Positions 13,201-28,200 of a stretch of 64,000 nt of DNA are shown here, piece after piece. The stretch is from Pycnopodia helianthoides. Its lineage: Eukaryota > Echinodermata > Asteroidea > Forcipulatida > Asteriidae. The translations under genes and the position numbers were made by a program. Within the stretch, counting starts at the first letter, position 1. Every line of letters begins with the position of its first letter. The stretch spans positions 12,816,399 to 12,880,398 of the forward strand of contig CM063247.1 in NCBI GenBank assembly GCA_032158295.1, given 5' to 3'. Under the pieces are notes generated by a model. The model had not been told where the DNA came from. It searched no databases and was given only the letters and a program-made list of their open reading frames with translations.

Positions 13201-16200
13201 GAACATTTTAATTCCTGGAATGATGGAGTATAATCCAATCACTTTGTCTTTGCCTTATTGAATGGAACATTCCTTATGTCAAATCATAAAAAATATTCTC
13301 ACCATTGCACTCATAAACATTCATTATTTGTATACTCTAGCTTCTGTTGGGAAAATAATTGTTTTCTTACAATGTCTGACATTTTGGTTCATGTTATTTG
13401 TAAAAGTAATAATTATGACAATACAAATTCTGTTGGGACGTTTAACAGTGAAGAGGGATGTGTAACTTTTTTGACTTCAAAAGTTTAGAGAAAGTGACAA
13501 GCAAATTTACGCTGAGTATGAAAATATCTAGAGGTATTCATCAAAATGTCTGCTAGTATGGATCCCTGGTAAATTACATTACCATTTGATGCCGTATCCG
13601 GAGAGTCATATTACAGCAATCTGCTTGCATTGTATTACAACCACTTGGAACACAGTTTTGATATACGTGTTCATCATGGGCAGGCGCCTACATTGGTACA
13701 CTGAAATATGACTCTGAAAATGTCGGCCAGCGTTGCTAAATGAATTGTCTGCAATTAAGGATCCATATTTAAAGGGATGGCACAAGGTTGGTTTGGGAAG
13801 ATGGGGTTAAAAAAATAGAGTCAAGTTTAAAAAAGAATGCATTGATTTGGTGCTGAAGTTATTGAGAAAACCTGAGGGGGAACAAATTTGCTTTTGATTT
13901 TGTGGCAGTCTTGTGTTTTGGAAAGGAGAGTCTGGCGTAAATTAATCTTGAATAAATTGTTGTGTGGATTTACAATCTTAATTCACCCTTGTACTATATT
14001 ACATTAATTAATGTCATCAATGAGCAAACTTGTATGAATGCAGGTAGCCTAACTACAAGTGAACATAATGAATATGAACTTCTCGTCATCTACCAAAATG
14101 CGTATTAGCCATGAAAAGGGTAAAAACTTGACCCTAGGAACAAATTTAAGATTTTCATGTCACCATATAGGGCATTTTTTTCTGATGGAAAAAGAAATAC
14201 TCTGAAACTTTTTTGGGAGCGTTGTTAATTTTCTCAATAAATTCCACAATCTCACTTTAGAAATTTGAGTCAAAGTAATAAACTCAACTGACTACATTAT
14301 TTAACGCCTTCGTTTTCAAACAGGAACAAGAGGAGATGTTTTCCATCTTATCATGTACATTGACGATGGGAGAGATACAGTTAGATGCCAATGATGATGA
14401 TGCAGCCTACGTCAAAGGATCAGCAGCATCCTCCTGTGCTGTCACAGCCGTCTCAGTAAGTCATTTTTAATCTGCAAATCTGTCAAAATCCAATGCCAGG
14501 TGTAATCATGAATACTTATTTATTTATTTATTTTAAATATTTGGACATACAATGAATAAAAGTTGAACAGGGACTGTCAAGAAAATACACAAGTACAAAA
14601 ACTTAGGAGACCGCCAACATCGGCCTAGATAGCTCAGTTAGTAGAGGGCTGGCAGGCTAATCCTGAGGTCGAAGGTTCAAATCCTGCTCTATTCAATTTG
14701 TCTTTGTTCAACCCCAAATCATTTAATATTTATCGGTCAATTTCTGTTTTGGTTTATTACTTGATATTTTAAATAAAAAAGTCGCATCCCCTTAAGGTGA
14801 TCCCCTGGCTGCCAGGTTGTATCGTAAACTTGGGTGTGATCCCCTGGCTACACAGTAGTCAGGTGCCTCTGACTGGCACCCCTGAACAAAGATATTGACA
14901 AAATAGGGAGACCGCCAATATAGGGCTAAATAGCTGGGTTGGTAGAGGCCGGCTTGTTGATCCGGAGGTCGTTGGTTAAAATCCCGCTTTAGCCAAATTG
15001 TCTTTGTTCAACCCCAAATCAAGTATAAAAACTGTCATAAAAATGTGTGTACGACCAGACCCCTGTCAAAAATAAAAATGAAACTAAATAAATTGTCAAA
15101 ATGGATTAAAAAAAATTACACAAAAGTAAAACATTAAAAAAAGAGTAGACGTACAGTGTTTGTAAACAACAAACACACAGGTGTTTGTGAGTGATGTCAG
15201 ATTGTGTTTGAATGAAATGGGGACGACATTTAACATAGCAATTAAATGTCAGGCAACAAGCGTCTTGACATAAGGCTAGCTTCCACTCCGTTGCACTGGA
15301 ATCAGTCGCGAGTAGTATGCCACATGCCACGTAAGGTATTGGATCGAGATTTTGATATTTTAATGGCCAATTTCACTTAGAAATATATCTCAGGTCGTAT
15401 GGGGTCACCCTTTGAATGTGATTTGTACAATTCGGCCGGAGCTTCTTTATGGTGCAAGTACCTTACATGTAGCATTTATGGTTCTCCAATTATGATTGTT
15501 TTTAATATTAAACGTTGATTAATTGTTATGACGTCATCGATGACGTCAAGCACCAAAACAATTTGGGTGTCATATACATACTACAATCTATATACATAGT
15601 AAGTTTCAAGACAATACCCTTCTTGGTTTATGAGAAATGAACGTTTGAAATCTGAATTTTGAACTTCGGGTTTCAACCGGAAGCAAAGGTCATATGGTGT
15701 CACATTGTGTATGTGATTTGCATAATCTGGCAAGAGATTTTTTATTGTGCAAATATCTTACATGTAGCATTTGTGATTCTCCAATTATGATTTTTCTAAA
15801 TATTAAACAGTGATTTATTGTTATGACGTCATCGATGACATCATCAAACCGAATTTCACACATACATATTTAAACACAAAGGTCTAAGTATTTGTGAAGT
15901 TTTAAGTCTAAAACGTTTATGGTTCATGAGATATGACGAGTTTTCTTTATGTAAGAAAATTCAACTTCCGGTTTTGAGCGGAAGTAAAGGTCACATGGGG
16001 TCGTACCTAATGAAAGATTTGTAGAACTGTTCAAGGGCCTTCAGATGATACAATGATTAAAGGTGTACCATATTTGGTTCATAGGATACAACGTTTCCGC
16101 CAAAAAAACCTTAAACGTCCATTTTCGACCGGAAGTAAAGGTCACATGGGGTCACATTCTGTGTAAGAGTTGTAAACAAAATGTTGAACTTTCGTATGAA

Positions 16201-19200
16201 GCAAAGATCATGTATTTATCATTTATGGTTCTCTAGATATGACGATTTACAGTTTTTCTCATTGTTTTTTATTTTGGATGTTATGACGTCGTCGATGACG
16301 TCATCGCCCCGAAAAAGTTGCGGTTTCGTCTATACACTAAGGTCTAAGTGCATGATAAGTTTCAAGTCTCTAGGAGTTATACTTTTTGCGAAAATTGCGA
16401 GAGAAGGATCTCAGATAAAGTGGAAAAAAAAAAAAACAGAACAGTAACAATAGGTTTTCGGGCGGAATGCCCGAACACCTAAAAAGCAATTACCAAACCT
16501 GTTAAATTCAAAACCCTGAAAACACCCTTAAAAACAAACCCATAAGAATAAGATCACAAAAAACCTCCCACAGCTTCATTTGAAAGGACTTAAAACCCTC
16601 CAAAAATCAGACTATTTCTGGTATCCCCACCAAGTTTCGAAAAAAAAATCTTAGGTAATCAAACAATTGTAGAAAGGTTATAAGCATCTGTGGACTGGAT
16701 AATTTTCAAGTCTTCCCTTCTTTCCGGTTGACAAGAATCTTATTGCAAAATGACATTCTCAAGATAAAGTCCTCCGCAGCACTTTACTAAAAATACATTT
16801 TAGTGGAAATACTATTGAAATTTGTTGAAATGTCTTTGCCAATTTATCAGTAGCTGCATGTATATTCATTTAGCTTTGATTAAAAGCAAAATCATTTTTG
16901 GTTTTATTTTTCATTTGTTTTATGAATAACAAAATAGAAAAAGATGGGGGAAGTTGCAAATCACAATGTCATGGCTAAAAAGTGGGAGAGGGTATAACAA
17001 AAGAGGAGACCAAAAAGTATTCATGTAGCGTTGATTAAAAAGAAAGTTATTTTTATTTTCATTTTTAAAAATAAATTAAATAAAAATTGGGAGGGGGGGG
17101 GGAGGAAGTTGCCAATCACAAGGCGGTAAAAAACAGTCCACTCAAGGTGATGACTAAAAAGTGGGAGAGGGCATGACAAAAGAGGAAATCAAAAAGTAGA
17201 AAGATGACCAGTGTCATATTGTATTAAATGTCTGTGTTGATGGTGTGTGTTCTTTATGCATGAATAGTTTCTTGTATATGTTATGGGCCCATGGAATTTC
17301 GTAGGAACATAAATCCAGAATTCACCGGATAAAATGCTTGCCATAGATCCTTAACCCTGCTAAATGCAAAAACATGCACTAGGTGGTAAAAGTTGTTGTA
17401 ATTTGTTGCACTTGGCAGTCAAATCTAATACCTTGGTGCGTTTAACTTAGGATGGGATTTTGTTGTATTTAGCAGGGTACATTTTATATAGCAGGGCTCA
17501 AAATTAACACTGGACTGCAGGCCTCGGGCCAGTAAACTTATGACCATACAAGTCTGGCGGTCTTGTGTTTTTGAATATTAACACTTCACTGCATTTTTAA
17601 TTTAAACTGATGTCTTCAAATTCTGTTGAGTATTGAAGAAATGAGAAATAAGAAAGAAATTTATTGTTAGTACTTTTTCAAAAAACAGTTAAAATGTGAA
17701 ACTGTGTAGATAGTTTTCTTCTCATTTTGATTCCGGTTTTGTAAAAACTCATGCTGGAAAAGTCCGGCTGTCTTGGTTTTTTTGTTCAATATGTTGATTT
17801 TCAGTCTGATAATCTTTTTCAGTTCTGTTGAGTATTGAAGAATTCTTACCCATAATACAAATGAGACAAATCTTCTCTTTGTGCTTGTTCAAATCAAAAC
17901 AGTAAAATGTTAAACTGTGTAGGTATTTTAAACTCTGGTCTTGTCAATAAAATTCTGGTTCAGTAAACATTTTGAGCTACAAGCCCTACGGTCTGGTTGA
18001 TTTTTTCCTCAAAATTCAAGCCCTTTATTATTTGCAAGGGAAAAAAGTGACTGTATGGAAATTGTACATCTAATAGTTTCAATAACACATTTTATCGCTT
18101 TAAGTAATATTGCTTCATACTCGGGGGAAAGGTATGTTTTCTGTCATGCCAACACTCACGTACATTGTGGCTAAAGTTCTCATAACTAATGTGCATTTAT
18201 GTGGCGGCATCGCCTGCCACTCGTGCGTGCAACAAATTTCGAGAAAACTAGGTCATCTTTGCATGGGGAAAATTTTCATCGCTTGCATAATTATTATCAT
18301 ATGGTAACGAAATGTGTAACAATTTTGAAATGCAAAATTTTGCCTTGTCAATAATGTGCAGGGCTGGGAGTATTTAGCCAATAAATGCAGCTCTTGTGTT
18401 ACTGGGGACAACGACGCTTGGTGGGAGATGTGTAGCTTAGATCACCTTGTCACAGTCTTTCAATTTGGATAGGCTTACAAATTTTATTTGGCATCGGGAG
18501 TTTCAATTCGAAAATGTTCAGGATGAAGTGTGCCCCAAATGATAATGTTTGTGTGATCGCAAAGCCAAACTAATTTTTTTGGCATCTGGCACAAAATTTT
18601 ATTGTCGTTTTGACAATAAAATCAGCTTTGACGACTTTGGCATTCTATTACAAAAATTTGTCTGCTTGTCGCATTCGAATTTGAGTATAAACAAATAAAA
18701 TTACTATTCAAATCAGATCATAACAAAACAGTTATTAGTTGCTTCCCTGCTATTCAATCTTTTTAGGCCTGGCTGTTATTAAAAAAACAACAACAATATC
18801 TTCATGTTTTTAACTTATGTGTTTGAAAGGTACACTTATCTACTATGTATGTAAAAACAAATAACAATAATAAAGCTACACCATAATTCAAGTCGGATCA
18901 CCAAACCTGGGAAGTCAACTCACAGTAAAATTTTGAAAATGTTTCAGTTGGTATAAAGTAAGTACTATAAGAACGCATGACCCCTCCCCCCCCCCCAGCC
19001 AAATGGGCTATGGTAATTTGTGCACCAGGAAATTGTCCAAGTCGTCATGTGTACGTTTTCTTCTCATTGTCACTTGATCCATCAGTACATTTGTTTTCCT
19101 CTTCTTCAAATCTTTAGGAACTCCTTGGTATTAATGAAGATGAGTTGAAGCAAGTCTTGACCTTTACTCTGAGCTCAGCAAGGGGAGAAGTGTTCCAGCG

Positions 19201-22200
19201 TAACTACACTAAAGAACAAGCTCAAAGTATGTGGAATGCATTTTCTTTAAGTAGTCCAACTGATCAGACTTTTTAATCTATCAATTTTTCTGTCCTAATT
19301 GTTTTTCCCAAAGTTTTTGGGGGACTAAATAAAAAAAAAAAAGGTATAAAATAATCCTTGGCAGGGTCAAAATTTTAGCTGGATTGCAGGCACGAGGCAG
19401 GTGAGTTTACTGTCAGGCCTGTGGGGTCTCGTGTTTTTAATTGAATAATAGTACCTTACTGTGTAATAACTTTAATTTAAAAGAAATTATGTTCAAACAT
19501 TGACTTTGAATCTGATAGTTTTTTTTTCACTTCTGTTGAGTAGTGAAGTATACTTACCCAATAAATGATGTAAATCTTTTATTGGTGCTTCTTACATGAT
19601 ACTCTGTTTGTAACCTTTTCTCATTTTTATTCTGGACTTGTAAAAATAATTCTGGTCCAGTAACAATTTTAAGCCTCAAGCCCTGTGGTCTTGTGGATTT
19701 TCCCCCAACTCAAGGTGGTGAATCTTTCATTAGTTTACATGTTCAGTAGAAGGATGATACACCTTTGGTTTTTCAAGAGTAGTGTAAACAATCTGCATGA
19801 TGTTTAGAGTAGGAAATGTTTTAAGCAAAATTTTCCAGAGAAATTATTTTTGTAGGTATATTGAGAGAAATTTCCTATCAGAGCTCGAAGTTAACACTGA
19901 ACTGCAGGACCAAGGCCAGTGATTTTAGCGCTAGGGCTGTAAACTTGTGACCCTATCTGGTGGTCTTGTGTTTTTCTGTGAACATTTAAAAAAAAACAAA
20001 AAAAACACAATGTTCGAATGTTGACTTTGAGTCTGATAAACATCTTTCAATTCGGTTGAGTATCAAATAAGATTGCTCAAACAAAAACAGTTTAGATGTT
20101 AAACTGTATATGTAGTTATATTTTCTCATATTGATTCTGTTTTTGTAAAACAAAAATTCTCATCAAGTAATAATCTTGAGCTACCAGCCATGCGGATTTT
20201 CCTCCCAAGTTCAAGCGCTGTCATCTACAAAGCTAATGCATCCACCAGGGATGGTATATATTCTTCTGCGAAGAATACAAATTGATTTGATGAACAAAAC
20301 AGGAGGAAAGCAATATCACACTTTTTCTCTAGGGCTCTGTCAACCTAATAGCACCAGTCAGTTCAGTCAGTATTAATCCTTTAAGCATTCACTGAGGTCT
20401 GAATTGTCTACAATCAAACACAGTAACGAGTACCAGATTTGTTGCCAATAACACCTGCGGGCAACACTGTTTCCTTATCAAGCGGTCAGTCCACCCTGCT
20501 CTGTATTTGTCCATGGTTTACAAACCAAAAGATGCTGAATGTGGACACACTGTACGACCATTAAGATCAGCTCTCTCCATTCAATGGCAGATTTCCGTCC
20601 AGATACAACAAGTAACGTGCCCTGTTTGTCCGTTCCTCTGGCTACCACAGAGTATGATACAGCCCCCCCCCCCCTTCAACAATGAAACAAAATAATTCTT
20701 CCTGAAACACAAGACGAATTATTGATGCATCTGCTCGAATGGATAGGATACATGGAGAAGAGCGTCCCATCTGCCAGGGTTGAATGTCACGGAAGTCATC
20801 TTTCTAAACCAGACGCGTCGTTTTTCTTCTTTTTTTCCGGCTGCTACAGATGTGTAGATTAATTGAATATAAGGGAGAAAGAAAACTGCTCCAGGGCAGA
20901 CTTGTGTTTTCTTTTCATAGCACTGGTTGATTGTTTGATTAATTTTGCCAGCAGCAGTGGATGATAAATGAAAAGCTTAATGATATTAATGAAGCATGGT
21001 GCTTATTTAAAGCTAAACATCTGAGTGATTTTGCATTGAAACTCAAAACATTTTAATCCTTTGTTTAATACTTTGAGTCATTAGTAGGAAGCTAAACGGA
21101 AAAAACAGATGTTCCAGTCGGATTCTTTGGCTCGTTGTTTAAAATTTTTAAAAGGCATAGGATTTTCATGAGGTGGTAATTTTGATGGTTTAGAATTTGC
21201 ATCAAGTGTTTAATTTTGTTTTCTTATGTGACGCCCGTGCTAAAATCAGGCACTTTTCAGAAATAGTGAAATGGCATTAAAAGTGAAGACAACCGAAACA
21301 TTACCATTGATATCAATGTCATGTGATGCCTTAAACATTCTATATTGAAAAATCGTTACCTTATAGGCCCTAGTCAGGTGTTATTTGAAAGCCCTTGAGC
21401 AAAAAAATCAAGTTTTTTAGTTTGGTCAAGAAAAACATGGTTTTGGTATGAAGCATCACATTCATGTACATGTATGTTTTGTCATATACAAAGAACAAAT
21501 GTGATGAAAATTTGAATCAGACTGAAGGCTCTGAAAGAAGAACTCTGATGGACTAATCAAATTGTTTACTTCAGCTCAGAGTTGCTAGCCAAGTACAACT
21601 GTAAACAAAGATGTAAGGGAATGCATTATTTTTCCCCATATGATCTTTCCAACAACCATTCAAGAAAGGTTTAAAAAATAACCCTTGAAAACCAACAACA
21701 TGGCTTGTTCAGATTTGTCTCTCACCTATTTATCTGTATGAGAGCAGACTCAAGATGGTTATTTTTTCTCAAAAGGAGCCTTGTTTCTTATGTGATCCAT
21801 TTGGACAACTAAATAAGTAAGCTTTCAGCCTAAAACAACTGGGGGAAAAATCTGATTATCACCAACATTTTGTCCCTGGCTGACGTTCTTTTCCGAATGA
21901 ATTATAATTGTTCATTAATGAAGTACTTTAAGCCTTTGCACTTTATCGTTTGATCTCAACCAAGCCGCCTCTATATTTGCACATGTAGGTGGCCTATAAT
22001 GTGTTTTACAGGAAATTTATGTCTAAAAAGGTCTGCTCTGATTTTGATTGTGCTGGTACATTAGATTTGAAATTCATAACCTCACATTGAATATCGCATT
22101 GCCGCTTTTTATTATTTCCGCCGCAAATCCAGGGACTTCTGCAAAGGAAATGAACGGATTTCATTTTTTGGAAAACATCCTTTTGAGAGAGCCTAACTTG

Positions 22201-25200
22201 TCCAGCTGTGCGTATAGAAAGAGCTCATAATGCATGCCGTAAAAATATTATATATCAGTTTCTCGGATCTTAAGACATTTCAGTTGGACTCTACTCAGAT
22301 GGAAAGTCCAATCCCCATCAGTGAAGTCATGCCAAGGAATCATTAAAATGGAAGAGAATAAACCATCATTCCAATCGATTGATTTTGCATTATTTTTTTT
22401 CTACCCCCTCTTGTCTATCTGTACAGATGCACGTGATGCGGTAACCAAGACGCTGTATGGCCGTCTCTTTAGCTGGATTGTCAATAAAGTCAATCAACTG
22501 TTGGCACCGGAGTTATCGCTGCACTCATCCGACACAACTGAAATCGGTAAGAGAGAGAGAGAGTGACGAGAGAATGGAGGGTGTGAAGGAATTATTAGAT
22601 TAAGATGTGACGTAGTTAACAGGAAGCTTTTTTTTGGGGGGGGGGTACTGAATGTCTTTGCTTTGGGGCTTCTTTTTTTTACCAGGGTTGTCATCTTCCT
22701 TCATTGAATTTGTGTTGATTCAACTCAAAGTCATAGTAGTCAAACAAGTGTATTGATCTTTAGTTAGGCGTATCTATTTCTAGAAGGAATGGACCCTGCG
22801 GGGTTGGAAGAAAACAAAAACAAGTCACTCTCTGCTTTGGTTTAGGTTACATTGTTCAGGAGGAGGGTTTTCCAGCAAAATAAATGATAAATTGTCTCAC
22901 ATGCAAATTCATGGGGAAAGTCAATTACACTATGTTTATGATGCCCACACCAAAAACCTTTTGGAAGCAGTGAAATGGCATGTTTAAAAAGTAAAGAAAA
23001 CCAAGGTATCAGCCTTTTTATCATGTGATGTGACGTCTTAAACATTCCATCTGTTGAGAAATAAATGTCGGCCCTGATTAGATGTTACTTCAAAGCACTT
23101 ATTCTCATCTGTTTGATCAGAAACTAAACCCAGTTTTGGCAGGAAGTGGCCGGTTTTGGCATGGAGCGTCACAAACCTGTCCTTACATGGCATATACATG
23201 TGGGATGATACTCCACAGTCATGGATCCAGATCTAGATAAACTGCATACAGATTGTATATTACCAGAATTATTACATAAATATGTTCAATATGGTAAAGC
23301 TTAGACTCACTGAGCTTTGCAAGCTAATTTTATGTATAATGAGAAGCCTTTGTTGGGGCAGACTATGCCTGACTCATCATTGTAATCTACGTAAAGTGGT
23401 GTATAAAATAATGTCTGCTTACTTCACATTTCTGAGAGGAAGAAACAGCTCTTGGTTCAGTTAAAGCGCATATATTCTAGTAACTAGATCAAGGCACTTT
23501 ACAACATTATTATCCTTGAAATGCCCTCTCAAATTCGGGCAAAACAGTGGGGGAAATTCGTGCAAAACAGCGGGAGAAATTTGAGGAAAACAGTGGGGGA
23601 AATTCGGGCAAAACAGTGGGGGAAATTTGAGGAAAACAGTGGGGAAATTTGGGCAAAACAGCGGGAGAAATTTGAGCAAAACAGTGGGGGAAATTCGGGC
23701 AAAACAGTGGGGGAAATTTGAGCAAAACAGTGGGGGAATTTCGGGCAAAACAGGGGGGAATTTGGGCAAAACAGTGGGGAATTTCGGGCAAAACAGGGGG
23801 GGAAATTTGGGCAAAACAGGGGGGGAAATTCGGGCAAAACAGTGGGGGAAATTCGGGCACAGCAAGAAATTAGACAAAAAAGGCACAATAGACTTTTTAC
23901 CTGGTATTATAAATTGGTACTTAAGTTTTTATCTGTGTAAAATTTTTGGCAACTCAACCTCTCTGTGCCCCTCAAGCAAAGAGTCCTCATGTGCCCATGA
24001 TTACTCATTATATTAAAATCAGACATGATATTCTTCCTACTTAAAGGAACATTACAGAATTGGTAAGAACAAAACTTGTAAAATATACTTTTTGATCACA
24101 GATTTACATAAAACTTACACGATCTAAAGATGATGATAGTAGAAAACATCCCTTGAAATATTTCTGTCTGAAATGCCATATTTGATGAGAAATGAATAAA
24201 CTAATTTTCCGATTGGAGTTTATCGCTCAGTGAGCGTTTTATTCATGTGTTGAATCTATATGATTTCATGCAAATGTGTAATCGGTTTTTCACTATTTTC
24301 TCGTGACCCAGATGGCCGATCGATCTCAAACTTCTATAGGTTTGTCAGTTTATGTATATGGTGGATTACATAAAGTGCTTACACTGCCAGCAACTGTTTT
24401 GTTAGCAAAAACCAATTCTGTAATGTTCCTTTAATTCTAATTTTTGTTGCCCTTGGAAAAATCAAAAAAATTGTGATTCAATAGCTTGAAAGGTCTTTTA
24501 AAGCCAACACCATGCATATGCGTTTCTACTTTTTTCAAGGAACAAATATCATGCCTGCCAAATTGACCACAGGAATCAGTGTTGAGGGTTTTGGACTTGA
24601 TAAGTTGGTATCTATTATCAATAGCATACTTCAACATAATTATTTGTTATATTTAAATATCTTTAATCCTAGTAAAAAGGGGCACAGTGGAATTGTCAAT
24701 AAGGAAAGGCAAAATATTTGAATTCTATAAATGGTTGTATTTTTTGTGTAGGTATCTTGGATATATTCGGCTTTGAGCAGTTTCAGACCAACAGCTTTGA
24801 GCAGCTCTGTATCAATCTAGCTAATGAACAGCTCCAGTTTTTCTTTAACAAAGTGAGTAGATGATCGAAAACTCATTTCATTCTAGTTTTCAAGTAACTG
24901 TATTCTTTATGCCATCAAGCGGAAATTTAATCAAAATTTAACTGATGTTAGTACTTGCATCAGAAAGAATACTATGCTGATTTTCTTTTCCCATGTTCAC
25001 CCTTGTACTGATGTGATAAGCACTGTATACTTAGAGCTTTCAAAGTCCTACGGGAAAAATCTTTGGTGGGATTCAAACTCATGACCCCCACATTCTAGAG
25101 CAAATGTCTTAGCCGCTGGACCACTGAGCCTGCCTGGTGAGGAGAGGCAAGTTGGCATTGTGTGATCCAGTTGTAAAGCAAACTTGCCCCGAAGAACAAA

Positions 25201-28200
25201 AAGACACTCAATGTAAGGGCAACTAGTGATATACTGGGTACACAGTTTTTTGAAGTTCCATGTAGTCATTTAAATGAGCATTTTCTGTAGGCAGTCTATT
25301 TTATGTAAATCTTATATGCCCTGTACAAGGGTTTCCCGCCTTCACTTGGATGCTGTTACGTTTGCGTAGACATTAGGCGCAGGCTCTAACTCAAATCACG
25401 CTGGCATTTTGTACAGCTGCAAGGATATCATCGGTTGGAGGTGCTTGTGGTACATTAACAAGAATGATCGCTGGGTGTATTTGCATCCCAGTAATGGGGG
25501 GGGGACCACTAGCACAGGATATCCCCAATGGATTTGTCTATTGTATGGAGAATAGGTCAATTGATTGATGGTCTTTTCTTTCAGCACATTTTCCTGCTGG
25601 AGCAAGAGGAGTATAAAGCAGAAGGTATTGACTGGACCTATGTCGCATTTGTCAATAATCAGGCATTACTGGTAAGATTCAACTCCGTCTATTGACCCAA
25701 TTCATTTGATGTTATTATCACAATAGTCTTGGTTTGCGCCATTTTGGGAGTCAATGTCCCAGTGTGTTGTACAGTAGCCCTATAGAGTGTGAATCTTAGG
25801 CAACTTATACCTATTGACTCCCAAAATGGTGACTGGGACAGTCGCCAAATGTGTTGTGCGTGCAAGGGGTCAATAAGCCTCTTTTTTCTTCTTGCCCCCC
25901 TTTCTTGTTTGATAAAAGATTAATTTAAAGAGGGTGGGACAGTGTAAGGAAGGGGGGCCATATTGATAAAATAATTGCTATTTTTGTGCAGGTGTAACAC
26001 TTTATTTTATTGGGAAGAATGTTGGAATGGGAACTTGTGCAGAGAGTGAACTACTCCTTGCCTGTTTCACACAAGCATGTCAAAGTTCCTGAGCATCATT
26101 CTAGAGTTGTATCAAAGCTAAAATTTACTCTTCAAGAGACATTTTGAAGCTGCACTTGTTTTATTTATTTAATTTGTTGACATTTGCACCTGTAATGTAT
26201 TTTGTTCTTCTGATTGTTTTTGTTAACATTCTTCATAGAAATTCTGATTGATTTTCTTGTGTATTGCTCAAAAAGAAATGGTTAAACACATTAGGAGTAA
26301 GTCTTACAGATCTAAAATTAGCTAATAATTGTGTCTTTACTACTGGTGTTATACTCTGTAGGTGTGCTTAAAATAACCCATTGTGTGACTGAACAAACCA
26401 CTAGGCCCATTCAGAGTTTTCTGCAAACACACTTCTTTGTGCACAGTACCTATTCTTGGATGCGCTTATGATGAGACCATAATCTGCAAGATTGGATTTG
26501 ATTCATGTACTCATACCAACCCGACTATTGAATTTTTCCCAACTCTTGATTTATAAATGTGAATTCATGCACAACAGATTTTTTAATGAAAAACGAGAGC
26601 TTATTTCCAATTCTGCAAATTGATTGGAATGGTTTCAATTGTCGGTTTCCGCATTCAGCCAGGCTTTACCTGCACATCTGTGAATGATGAACCCTTTTAA
26701 CGGCTAGGCTACACATCTCCCCTTATAATCCATGCTCACTTGTATCTCCGTCTGTCACCGATACCGCTCCCCAGAGACTCCTCTGCAATCGATCCATTGA
26801 AATCGTATAGCATCGGATCAATTTACCGTTGCTACACTAGTCTGCTCGGGGAGAAAGGATTTTTTTTAGACAGTAGTGGTTTTATGACACAAAGCATTTC
26901 TGCCTTCATTAATAACAACTGCCTTAAAGAAAAATCCGACTCCGGCTTTGGCTTCTGAAGCTGTAGGCTTTCAACATTGATTCCAAATGGCTGGTCTGAG
27001 CTAAATCCTAATCAAAATCCAGGGCCCAGTGTCGTAAAGCTTCTTAAGCGGAAATTCATGTGCTTGAACAGGAAATCAGAGGGTGTCGGAATTGGGCGCA
27101 ACAGCTACGGCTACGGCTAGATTTTCGCATCATTATGCATTAAAGTATAAGATGCAACAGTCGTAGCTTCAAGTGTAACCGTAAATTCAGATTTAGCCTC
27201 AGTCATAGGTGGTTCATTTGATGTTTTAATTGGGCTTGTAACCTTATTCTGGTAAGCTAAATTATTTTCTGCTTCAAGGCTGGGTATACTTTTGGTAATT
27301 GTCAGAGACCACAATCCTCACTTGATGTGTCCCAACATATGAACAAAATAAGAAACCTGTGAAAATTGGAGAAAATAATGAAAGAAAAACACCCTTGTAG
27401 CATAACATTGTATGCTGTCAGATGCCTGAGAACGGTTTCATGCCTGAAGCCTTTCTCAGATTCAAATTTTGGGGTGAAAACTTACCTCTTTCTTTAAAAC
27501 TACATTATTTCAGTCTATTTGTGATCTATATTGGTATGAGTTTGCAATACACTACCGTGGTAATGAACACTTTCTTAAGTTTGGTTTACTCAAGAACTAG
27601 ATTGGAAGGACTGTGTATTCAGTAATAGAACCTTTAAATAACTTCTCCGATAACGTTTTATTTTAAAGATGGTGTGCAGTAGGCTCCAATCTGTGTTCTA
27701 TATTGGTTTTGGGTGTCCCAGCTGAGCAGTCTAGGGTGGTGGACTCAAGTTCTGTAGTTATAAAATGAAGTAGTTCGAATCCTGGCCTGGTCAGAAGCAA
27801 CACTTTTGTCCTTGAGCAATAATTGCTTCTCTCCAACCAGGAGTACAAATGGGTACTGGCGAGAGCTTGGGTGTAATCTCGATGGACTGGCATTCTGTTC
27901 GGGAATAGAAATATTGTTTAATGCCATAAACACCTCAAGAACTAGAGTATAAGAACCTGTTACAATGAGACCTGTAAAGACCCACTCCGATAACATCACA
28001 AAGTGAACAAATATTATCTACAGTGTGCAGTAGGCACCAACCTAGTGTTTCATTGATTGTAACATGGCTTTGCAATACAGTACGATGGTAGTGATCACTA
28101 TCTTCAAGTTTGATTTCCTCAAGAACTAGATTGTAAGACCTACATACAATAATGAGACGTGTGAAGACGCACTACGATAACATCATATTTATTTTAAAGA

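Noticed and set aside
23461..24016. Long open frames on both strands ([12 protein letters not shown] and [14 protein letters not shown] repeats)
   Set aside because: They follow from the 23-bp minisatellite being free of stops in several frames; no splice or start logic and no family resemblance.
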